Source: Apostichopus japonicus (Eukaryota > Echinodermata > Holothuroidea > Aspidochirotida > Stichopodidae). From it: DNA of 64,000 nucleotides. Within the stretch, counting starts at the first letter, position 1, and each line of letters opens with the position of its first letter. This document shows positions 51,001 to 63,000 of this stretch, piece by piece. The DNA lies in contig NC_092581.1 in assembly GCF_037975245.1 (NCBI RefSeq), positions 4,258,001 through 4,322,000 of the forward strand, written 5' to 3'. The notes under the pieces are model-generated. The model saw only the letters and a program-made list of their open reading frames with translations. It searched no databases and was not told the origin of the DNA. Both the position numbers and the translations under genes were made by a program.

Positions 51001-54000
51001 TTTTTAGGTATGGTTTCATTTATTTTGGTTCTGATCAATAAATGGGTTAAATATGATTCAAGTCTTTAAAATTGAAGAAATATATAATTTGGAAGAATTT
51101 ATGGAAACAAAATTTTTCATAGATACATACAAAGGTAAGAGATTCTGTTGCATAAGAATGTGTTAAACACTCAAAGTTTGGAAGGTAACAAATTTGTAGG
51201 TAACAAATGGGTATTAAAATTTTGGAATTCTGTAGGTACAGTACAGTCAAATAGGTTACAAAATAGACAATTTGGAAGGCAGTAAATTCTGTAGTGAACA
51301 AAAAATGCTTTAAAAAAAATTGAAAGGTAAGAAATTCTATGAGAAAAGATAGCTCTTTTAATACATTTTTTTATTTATTTATTTTTAAATTGGAAGGTAG
51401 GAAATTATGTATGAAAAAGAGACTTTAACCACAAAATGTTGAACTCATGGTACTCACCGCACCCCCCCCCCCCAAAAAAAAAAAAAAAAAAAATTAAAGG
51501 AGAGAATAGTTGTATAACTGTTTTAACTCAAAGTAAAAACAGTATTTGGAAAGGTAAGATATTCTGTAGGAAAAAAAATTGTTTTGATAGAAAATATTGC
51601 AAAATCTTCCTGCTCAAAGAAGAACTGACCTTTTACACTAATGTAAGTTACAGTATATCCAATCAGAAGTTATGGCAGAGAATACTGTACTTCTGTCACT
51701 CTAGCAGTGTCGAACAAGCACGATGAGGTTTCAGTTTATTTTCTACAGTACACCTACAACTGGTATGCACTGCCTTTTATACCACCCTCAAGAATGAGTG
51801 TGTTTGTTGTTGACAATAGAACAACAATCTACAGTTGAGTGAGTTCTAGATGATTCAGCAAGTTGACAGGAAGTGGTTGACAGGAAGTGGTGGTTAAAGC
51901 AGTTTGCATACCATAGAGATAATGAAAACTGCACTAATTTTGTATAATTCTACATGGTAAAATATGTTCAAGTTGATTTATGCATATTTATTAGGGGGCG
52001 GGGCTTATTAAAGTTGATATTCACTAAAATAGCTTGTAAACATGGTAACTCAACAACGACAAGTTGGATTGAAGTCATACTTGGTACATATATATGCGCC
52101 ATCGTGAGTTGATAAACCCTATTGATGTTGGTGCTCATATCAAGAATAATAATGAGGTCATGGGGTCAAACGTGAAAATCTCCAAATGTTAATAACTCCG
52201 CAACCGAAAGTCTGAATTTATTCATACTTTGTATTAATGTGTTGGTAGATAGTGGGTACATGGTAACATATGTTCAAGTTGATATTATGTATATTCATTA
52301 GGGGGCAGGGCTTAAGTTGATTTTCACTAAAATAGCTTGTAAACACAGTAACTGAACAACAACAAGTTGGATTGAAATCATACTTGGTACATATATGCGC
52401 CATAGTGAGTAGAAGAGCCCTATTGATTTTGGTGCTCATCTCAAGAAAAGAGGGCACAGGGTCAAATGTAAACATTTTCAGAATTGAATCATACTTTGTG
52501 TGAAGGTGTTGGTAGATAGCGGGTACATGATAATGTATGTTCAATGTGATATTATGCACATTTATTAGGGGGCAAGGCTTTAGTTGATTTTGGCTAAAAC
52601 TAGCTTGTAAACTTGGTAAGTTAACATATTTAGTAGGAAGGTCCACAGTCAGTGAAAGAAACTTGCTGATCAATTTAATCAACAATGACGAAAGCTTGGG
52701 ATTATAATCTCAATTGGCAAGGTATCACAATAAGCCTACTGGCTTTCTGGTTTTACAGTTCAGGTACAGTTCTGAGCAGACCTGTCTGCGAGTGTGTTTA
52801 CCTAGATACATCATTGAGTGTTAACCTACTGTACAGTCACAGGTTATCTGAAGGTACTGAAGATGCTCTTAGATCACTTGGTATTGAAATCCTCTTTTTT
52901 TTAGGAAGGAAAAGGAATGACCAATATTTCACCGTCAGTGACCCTGGGGGAGGGCGATGGACATTAGATTTGTGGCAGGGGTGGGGGGTGGGGCCAAGGG
53001 AAAAGTAGTAATAAGGGTGTGTGTAGTGAGGGAGGGTAGTATTGTACATTTAATGTTTCATGTTGCACCCTCACCATGCTGTTGTGTCACATATCGTATG
53101 TAGTGCATTTCTACTCACAATAATGTTTTGGATGTGATTTCTCTTAAACCTTTTAACGTTCAGGTCTCATTGGTTGCCTGATGATGTCAAGAGACAGAGT
53201 ACTTGTGAATTAGAAGTGGATGGTGTAGCAGCTGATATCCTCAACAGGCTGGATCTTAAAGGTGAGCAGCTTAAAGGCATTGAAGACTCACCCCAAACTG
53301 CGTGCTGCGCTCTGAAAAAGTTAACTTTCCGTTGCTTGCAAGGGAAGTTTTCTGCTTGTCGCTACAAAATGCAGACAGTAATGAAACGTGATACCTTCTT
53401 ATCTTTAGCTGGACCTGAGATGTCTATCGTTGTATCGTTTGTATACTGTGTTGTGGGTATTGACCGTAGCTGTATGTACTGACTGTACACTAGTGTCTAA
53501 TTACCAACGGTAGCAAGCTGTGTGTGTATTTTCTGGGATCGATGATGGTGTCTAACACTTCTGTTACACCTTATTCGAAACTAGGTCAGATTACCGGCAT
53601 TAGACGTTTCATTTTGCGCGAGTCTTCACACCCTTTAAATACTAGTGATATCGATCTAAAGATTCCATTTTGAGATATTGGAGATTTCATATCTGTTAAT
53701 AAAAGGATTAGATACATTTTGTTGCACGGTATTACACTGGTTAATTTTTGATACGTTTTTACCAGATATTTCAAATGATAATTAATATATAATTGGTACA
53801 TTTCTTTGTATTTCTAGCTTTGGTTTTACTGCCTTATCAAAGTTTTTGGCTGATTTTGTAAGATTGTATAATCTATGAAAACCTGTATTGAAACTGAAGT
53901 TACTGCCAGCTCATTAACTTAAAAGTTAATGCCTTTTACAACTTAAATCTGTCTTACCTTTTTAAGTATTGTAGTACTGTCTTAACTTCAGGTACTGTCA

Positions 54001-57000
54001 GATGTCCATAGATGTCAAGATTGCTGCTTTACATGAGCTCCTTTAAACACTAAAGGTTGAAAGTCCAATAAAAGTTGTCAAACCCTACAGTACACCCTTG
54101 CATCATGTGAATATTTGTTTAAAGTCAGAATATTTATCTTAACAGTAGGGTGGCCTTCAAACTTCACTGTAATAGTGTCAGGTTTTCTCAGTATGAGGTC
54201 ATATTACTAGTATCGCACAATGATGACGTGCACACACTACAAATATTAGTTTATTGGAAACCTTGTACCTAATGACATAGCCATATGGTGGCCTCTGGTT
54301 CAAACTTTCACTTTATTCAGTAGTGTCAGGTTTCTCAGTATTACGTCAGGTCACTAGTATTGCACCATGATGCACGTGCACACACTCACTGTTTGCCATG
54401 GAGATAACAATACACATTGTCATTGAAGTGTTCAATGCTGGTACCTACTGTACAGATCTTGCCCAATAAAAAATCCTGGAAAATGGTGATACTTTGAATG
54501 ACATCCTTTGTTTCAATTCATTAGTTGCTTTTGTTTTACTTGTTGTGAATAGTGCACAAGTCAACAAGTTCTAAGAAACACTCCTGTTCCCCTCTGATGC
54601 CTCCTTCACATCTGCTCATTCCAATTTGAAGCAAGTCAAAAAGCATTTATAGGTTTATCTGCGGAAACTGAAGCAAGGTTTACGAAATATCAAAAACTGT
54701 TGAAAAGTCATTTCTAGACAAGTTTGTGCCAAACAATTTTGGGTAACCTCAGTACCTAATGACACTTCATTACCTACAGATTTTTTTTTAATTGGAAACC
54801 TTGTACCTAATGACATATCCATAACCTCCGGATTGAATTTATGGGTAACATCTTGCTGCATGAGACAACTGTTACCTCTATGTTAAATAATGTTTGTAAA
54901 AGAGCAAAGACATATTGATGATATCGTCATATAATGTCTTCCATGTGTCACATACAGGTGTTGCTGTTATTGACAGTATCATTTGATGTGTTGATCTCCC
55001 TCACCCACTTTCCTTCACTTTTATAGACAATGTGGATACCAACCCTGGTTTGGTTGCCATCTGGGAGGACGAGAGACAGAGGAGAGAGCAACTGAATCAG
55101 TTATCTGAACTAATGCCTCCATCTTCACCTGGTAAGAAAAAAAAATCAAGCTCTGTAGATCGGTCTTCATCCAATAGGAAGAACGAGAGTTTAGGCGAAG
55201 ACTCGCAAGCTGTGATCAGTTACAATTTGCTCATCTGAACAAATGCTTCATTGCTTTTTACAAGGAGAAGAAAATATGACAGGGGAAAAAGGAAAGGGGG
55301 GGGGAATGAAAGGGGAAAAAAAGGAAAGGGGGGAATGAAGGGGGAAAAAATTAAAGGGGGGGATTAAAAGGAAAAAAAGAAATAGGAAGAGAGAGGGGAT
55401 GTCAGGGAAGAAAGTAGAGGAGTGATGAAAGGGGGGGAGGGGGGGATGAAAGGGCAAAAAGAAATAGGAAGAGATAGAGGGGATGTCAGGGCAGAAAGTA
55501 GAGGAGTGGGAGGGGATGAGAAGGAGGCATGGATCATCAAATTAATATTCCTGTATGAGTTTGGTCTTAAAATGAGCACTGAGTTTGAAAGCAGTTAGAG
55601 CAGGAACAGCACATGTGTGACTACAATCAAATATGCCCAGTATTCTCAGTTTGAGGTGGATAAGAGGGGGCAGGGTATTCATTTAATGTGTTTGAGTATG
55701 TATGGATTGATCTCAGTAGTGCTTAAAAATAATTGAAAATACAGTTTCAATGCAGCCCTAATCTTTGTTTCGGTATCCTGTTTCAGAAGATAAAAAGAAG
55801 AATGAAACTCTATAAAATATCTTGTAGGTTGAAAAATTCTAAGTTTGCTGATCGTTTTTCAATATTTTTTTCTTCATTTTCAGAGAGAGGGGAAATTCCT
55901 CCTCAAGAATCGGAATTTGATTGGCTGGAGAGACTACGGGAGGTTGTGGAAGATGAACTAAAGGATCTGTAAGTTGAATAAAGGTTAATTTTTTTGTAGA
56001 TCTGCTGAACAGTGAGCTGATGTCCAAGCTTTGGGATATAGATATTATTTCTGATGCCATTTTTTGTGCAATATCTTTTCAAATTGAACATCTAGCCTTG
56101 ATCTTTTTCCATTTCTACCATTTAATTAGATTATCTCTCTCTCTCTGCGTGCCCACCTCTCTTCTGTCTGTCTTGTTATGTCTTCTTGTCCCTCTACTAC
56201 TTATAATAATAATAAATAAGTTCTTAATATAGCGCCAAATACCACAAGGCCTCTATAGGCGCTTTATAAAACCTAAAAAAAAAAATAAAAAGACAGAGAA
56301 CTCAGAGGAATAAAAAGTCTAGAAAAACACATAAACGAAAATTAAACAGTATGTAAAATACGAACACAAAAATCTAAAAACACGTGAAGACTATAAAACA
56401 GAGCAAAACCTATAATATACAATCAAAGGATAAGCACATAAAATAGAGTTGTACAAAAGTAAAAGTTTAGATAAAAACATGAGTATATAAAAGTGACAAA
56501 CTCACGTTGAGAAACTAAAAAGATGTGTTTTTAAAATTTTTCTTAAATATGGCGAGAGATTTGGCAGTCTTTATGTCGTATGGTAGGACGTTCCAAAGCT
56601 TTGGTGCAGCGACCGAGAAAGCGTGATCTCCGTAGTTCTTGGTTGAGACGGTTTTCGGGACCACGAGGAGTGCCCAGTGTGTTTATCGGCAAACTTGTTC
56701 TGAAAATTTTCTTAATTTATGTTTTTTCCCCCCCTTGTTTTTTAGGAAAGTGCATCTACCCACACCTGAAGAGAGGAAGAAACCAAGTCAAGATGAAGAA
56801 GAATCTCCATCAGTTCCTGCCTCTCAGCAGTCCTCAAACCAGTTTGTGGATCATCTGTCCCAACAGCCAGGTAAAACGGATAAATAAAACAGATTTTGCT
56901 ATTTGATTAATAAAACAGACTTTATGAATTGTAATTGAATCAAATGTGTAGCATATCACTACTTGAGGTGAAAAAAGCAAATTCTATGGAGAAGGCTGAT

Positions 57001-60000
57001 GTAATTATTAAAGGTGATTTCTTTAGTTAATACAGATGATGAAAATAACTCTGTTCTTTACTTCAAGCAGAGATTATCAAAGATAAAAATTTATTTTTGT
57101 AACTGCATTATTAGTGCTCAAGTAGATGTTTATTACTCATAGAGATCGTTAAAAGAAAAAACTGTGGTTCTAATTCAGTACTAAGATACTATACTTTGCA
57201 ACTTTTGTATCCAAGTCAGGTTAAGTTGAAAGGTTGGTTATTTAAATTTCATACCTCTCTTCACCTGTCTCACCACCATTTATACACTCTAATCTACCTA
57301 TGCAACAAGTGTTGTTGCCTTGTTGGATGCTCATATCGAACCACTTGCTGGGTCACAGCCAAACATCCCTTTCCTTCTCAATCCTAGTGTTCAGAAGTTT
57401 TCACATCTGTTTTCCTGCATGTAGTAATATTTTCTGGAACTCAGATGTTTCCCATCCAGGTCAGGTTAATTCCGTAACCTTTGTTTCATATCTTTTCACA
57501 GCCTCACAGAGTTTGAACGAAGAAGTACTAGATCCTGTGATAGACGAAGAACTAGCTTCGTCATTTTCACAAGTCAGTGGCGGTGAATTGTCTCAAGCAC
57601 GTGAGTTACCTGTTACCATCATATTTCATTGTGTGCAAGAGCAACTTATTGTGAGCTGAATTAACTTTATAAAGGGAATTGAACTTATGAGAACGCATTG
57701 CATCTTTCTGTCAGTCTGTCTGTCTGTCTGTCTCTTTTACTCTTCCCCGAACTTACAACTCACTAGAACGAGGTGGCCGATTTCTGGGAACAGTCCCTAG
57801 GATTTCACGTACCATTCGTAGATTAAAAGTGGCTCTGAAAATGTCCCTGGATTAGAAACAAAAGACCCTGAATAATTTCAGGTTTACATGTCTGGTCTCC
57901 TGTTTGTATAGCAGACAGCTGGAACCTAAGTGGTGATTGTTAACGACTTTAAATGTAAAGTTGATTCTTGCCCCACAGAAAAAGGGAATCCAGGTCATTG
58001 ATTAATTTCATAGCCTGTAATTGTCACATGGAAAGCACCTTGTTGCATTTTAGTATGAATAATAAGACCTCAGTCATATGTTTGGTAATAGACTTTTAGC
58101 TTAAGCAGTCATTCCATTATATGGTCATTCCATGGACATCTTACCATCACTCTTGAAACATAGAAGCACCAAAACACTGAGAGATCCAGGGTACTGTCCC
58201 TTGATGTCAATGGGGGGAGGGGGGGTTGGGGGGTAAACAGCAATATCATGTCCCCAGATTTCCTTCAAAAAAGATGGTCAAATTACACTAGAAAGGCTCT
58301 TGCCATGTATGCATTTATAACTCACAAGTTGTAGGTTTCATTTGGGGAAGCAACGGAGAGCATCTTACTCTGGTCAATTTCAGCTTTGTTTTACATAAGA
58401 GGTGTGTTAAAAGTACAAAAACTTGTAAGCGAAATTGCAAAACAATACTCGATTCATTCTATAACTAGAGGTTTGATTTGTTTGTTTTTTGTTTTTGAGC
58501 AGTTGACAAAGATCTTGCTAATCTGCTGATGGAATTGGGTGATGATGTTGTCGATCCAGACAGCTTGCTCTCAACTCAAACTCCTCCAGCAACTCAGGGA
58601 GAGGAGAACTCAGATGAAGGTAAGGAAAGAAAGAACAGATGAAAGAGGGAAAGTGATGGTATTGAATTAAAGAGAATTACAAAATGTTACAGAGTCTCAG
58701 AAGTTATGGTATATTATGTATTATACAACACCTAATTGTATTCTGGTCATTTGATTGGTCAATTGCTCGTTGATTGCATGCAAAATCCGCTCTATTCCAC
58801 TCTATGAAATAGAACCATGGGTTATACTTTTTTGGTAGCACTTTTTTTCAATGGTAAGAGAGCAGAGAAACCTGTCTGTTCAAAACAATGTGTTGCATGA
58901 GTGCATTTTACCCATCTTAATATAATATGTTGTATAAAATTTATAATAAATGGTTTCCATTTATGCAATAGTGCAAATATTTCATGAGTTGAAAGATGTA
59001 ATTTGTTCCATTCAACTCGGGTGCGCCTCGTTGAATGGAACATTCCATCTTTCAACTCATGAAATATTTGCACTATTGCACTCATAACCATTCATTATTT
59101 GTATACTATGTCACAAGATTAAGCAAACTGTAGGAGCACTGGTGTATGGAGTAATCTTTTCAATAAGTAGGATCGTTTTAAATGGGGCTATATATATAAG
59201 TACACAAGGAGACTGGTATGTTATGTACTATGTTACAAGATTAAGCAGACCGTAGAAGCACTGGTGTGTGGAGTAATCTTAAAGAGGATTGATTTAAATG
59301 ATGGGGCTATATACATATACATATATAAGTACACACGGAGACTGGTATATTATGTATTATGTTACAAGATTAAGCAGACTTTAGGAGCACTGGTGTATGG
59401 AGTAATCTTTTCAATAAGTAGGATCGTTTTAAATGGGGCTATATATATAAGTACACACGGAGACTGGTATATTATGTATTATGTTACAAGATTAAGCAGA
59501 CCGTAGAAGCACTGGTGTGTGGAGTAATCTTAAAGAGGATCGATTTAAATGATGGGGCTATATACATATACATATAAGTACACACGGAGACTAGTATATT
59601 ATGTATTATGTTACAAGATTAAGCAGACTGTAGGAGCACTGGTGTATGGAGTATCTTTTCAATAAGTAGGATCGTTTTAAATGGGGCTATATGTATAAGT
59701 ACACACGGAGACTGGTATATTATGTATTATGTTACAAGATTAAGCAGACCGGAGGAGCACTGGTGTGTGGAGTAATCTTAAAGAGGATCGATTTAAATGA
59801 TGGGGCTATATACATATACATATATAAGTACACACGGAGACTGGTATATTATGTATTATGTTACAAGATTAAACAGACCGGAGGAGCACTGGTGTATGGA
59901 GTAATTTTAAAGAGGATCGATTTAAATGATGGGGCTATATACATATATAAGTACACAAGGAGACTGGTATATTATGTACTATGTTACAAGATTAAGTAGA

Positions 60001-63000
60001 CCGTAGGAGCACTGGTGTATGGAGTAATCTTTTCAATAAAGAGGATCGTTTTAAATGATGGGGCTACATATATAAATACACAAGGAGACTGGTATATTGC
60101 TAAGTGTAGCAAAACATAGCCATGTTTGGTTGAAAGATTCTTAAGTACTACAACACTAGCAGATCTTGTAATTTGAACTATTTACTGACTAAATGCCAGT
60201 AGATTTGGCTTTTGCCTTTTGTCAGTAGAAAATAAGGCACTGGCAATTTTATTACAGTAGACATTAAGTCTGTTAGGAAGCGTTGGTCAAAGAACTGGCA
60301 TGATTACAGTACCTAGTATGAGCCCTGTATTACTGCTAAGTATTCGCAATATATTATTGGGCTGCTCCTAATAGCATACAGTAACTGGTATGTGTTGTAA
60401 TACAGGAAAGTGCCAGTCAGAACCCGGTTTTAGCCAGTAGAGTTTTGAAAGCTCTCAGACATTTTTTAGCATGGGGCTAAAAGTTCGAAAATTCTAGGCC
60501 TGCCTAGGAAGCTATGGTATTGCTAAAATCTTGTAAGACTAGTGGAACCTGTATAAATGGCCTGACTATAACACTAGTATGCTCCATTGTATTACTTAAT
60601 TATATAAGAACTAACATCTGATTCAAATGGCTGAGCTCATAGCATGAGGACACTTTGATAAAGTCCTCAATTGTTACAGAAAGAAACATTTGATATTTTA
60701 AGATACAATGTGTTCATAACATTGATTCATTGCCACTTGGACTTGTAATATCTAAATGTTTCTTTAAGTGTGATTATATTGTTACTATCTAAGCAACCTC
60801 ATTTCCAAATATCAGAGGAATGAAGGTTACCTTTCACAGAAAATGTTGGCCTTACATGAGTGTCTCTGATAACAGTTGGTGTAACAAATATCTGATGAAA
60901 GCTTCTCTTTATGCTCTTATTTTTCAACCAAAGATGAGATTGCAAGTGCTGAGAAGCAAGAAACTTTTGAGATGTCTCAAGTCTGGGAGAAAGAGGAAGA
61001 AGATGAGGACAAATCAGAGTAAGTCAGAGAAAACGAACCTGAAAATAACTTGTGCAAAGTAATAGATTTGTTATAATTTGTAGTAAATATTTTGACGATA
61101 GAGTGAATCGTATTGAAGTGTATATTTTGGTAGTTGTTGATTTTTAGGTTTTGGGTAATATGCCTATTTTTGAGTACTTTGAACAGTTTTTCAGTTTAAA
61201 TCTTAAACTTTAAATCTTAAGTGTGTGACGTCTGTAGTCAGGAATCGTCGCTGTGTACATAGATATCCGTAATAGAATTCCACTGCTACATACGTCCGAA
61301 TAACTCAGTTGGTAGCGTATGTCACATTTAGAACACAGGAGAACTGGTTTGAATCCAATTCTGTCCAAAAGTAATGTTGTTCAAATATTGCGTCAACCTG
61401 TCAACAGTATTCTCTTTTCTTTATAATTCTTTTTTTTTCTTTCACAGAGATGAGAATTTGATTCCAGAGATGGATGAAACAAGTGCCTTTAGTCAACCTG
61501 GGGATCTGTCAACTCAATTATCTCAATTAGATGGACAGAATGACCCTAGACCAGGTATGAGACCGGATATGAGACCGGGTGTGAGACCTGGTGTGAGACC
61601 GGGTGTGAGACCCGGTGTGAGACCCGGTATGAGACCAGGTATGAGACCAGGTATGAGACCAGGTATGAGACCTTTAAGAAGGCTTGAGTATGAATTAAGA
61701 GTTTCATTTGATATTCAATGTCCTAGAGGCCAAAATACACTGTTCAGGTATGAAACAGGTGCTTTCAGGTAATCTCAGACTTCTCAACTTGATGGAAAAA
61801 GTGACCGTAGACCAGTCAGTTATCAGTACATTGTGATGTAAACCACAGGGTTTACTTTCTTGCAAGCAGCCACACACTGTCCCTACTCAACTCAGCCTTG
61901 TGACCTAGTTTTCCATAATCATCAAGGCAGTGAATGTCTGACCTCACAAACTCTTTTCTGTCTACAACTGATGCTTATGTAGGTCACAAACAAATTTATT
62001 TCCACAAGATGGGTAACAATTGTCGAAACTGGGCAGTTTTAGTTGTGATCAGTTGGACACTGCTGGTTGGGTAAAATGCTGCATGTTTGCGGTTCCTGGA
62101 CTGAATCTGATGGGACTTCAAAACTTAAACTCTAGGCTTTGCCAAAATTTTCTATGTTACAAAGTTTGAAAGGAGTCAGGTAGCTTCCAGTCAGGCAGTG
62201 TGCAGCCAGATAAAAACAAAAAGAACATTGAAATTATATAAAAACTAATTCTCGATATGACCACTTAAATATAAAAGATATGACTTATAACAAAGACCTA
62301 TTCACATGGAATCAAACATAGTAGTGCAGATGCTAATCCTTACTGAACTATACCAATTCAAAGTTCAGCATGATTAATCTAATTGTATTAATCTAGTTAG
62401 TCTCTATTAATCTCATTAGCTTAAAGCTTGTTTCATACTACAAAACTCAGTCCAATTGCACTAAATGTAACCAAATGGTGCTCCGCTGTACAATTTTCTT
62501 GCAGTTAACAACTGTTTACTCAACATAAGTACATTTGTAGGAGTATGGTATTAAACTTTTTAGATATTGCTGAAAGGTGGATACTGCATGGTGATAAATT
62601 CACTTTGCTTGGTGCTTTGGTAAAACAGTATGACATAATGCTCACACAAAGTCTGTTAAACAAACTTTCACTACTTGTTGCTTAGACTAATTTTATAAAG
62701 TGTGTTGTACCTGTGTGCGTGGTGTAAACTTCATAGGAAAGTGTTTGTTATAAATGCTTAGTTCTAAATATATCAATTCACTGTGTGACTTTACTGAACC
62801 TTGCTAAATTATGACGTTTGGTGTGTAACCTGGTTGTGTAATCTAATCTAAAGCCTAAGTTTAGAGTGCTAAGGAGTGTAATATCGTATGTATTAAACCT
62901 TATTATTCTGCAACTTACAGTCTTTACAATTTGTTACAGAAATGTGTCAATCATATCTCACTTTATTTGACTAGAGAAACATTGCAGTGAATTTCAGGGA

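Noticed and set aside
52218-52685. 155-codon minus-strand frame
   Set aside because: It runs over the tandem repeat 51960-52640, and its sequence repeats with the same period, so it is a by-product.
59264-59999. Repeated protein-like frames with YTRRLVYYVLCYKIKQT
   Set aside because: The satellite period is close to a multiple of three in places, so one frame stays open. Other units break it, and there is no start context or domain.
59107-60100. Possible CRISPR-like regular array
   Set aside because: The whole unit is repeated with no unique spacers, and the genome is eukaryotic. The same applies to 2428-3425, 16085-16515 and 38455-38775.
61291-61372. Functional tRNA gene
   Set aside because: Box A and B look-alikes exist, but the acceptor stem does not pair and the anticodon arm is poor.
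61671-61772. Extension of exon 13 beyond the minisatellite
   Set aside because: The frame continues about 34 codons then stops, with no similarity to REV3L. Splicing at a repeat unit fits the phase of exon 14.
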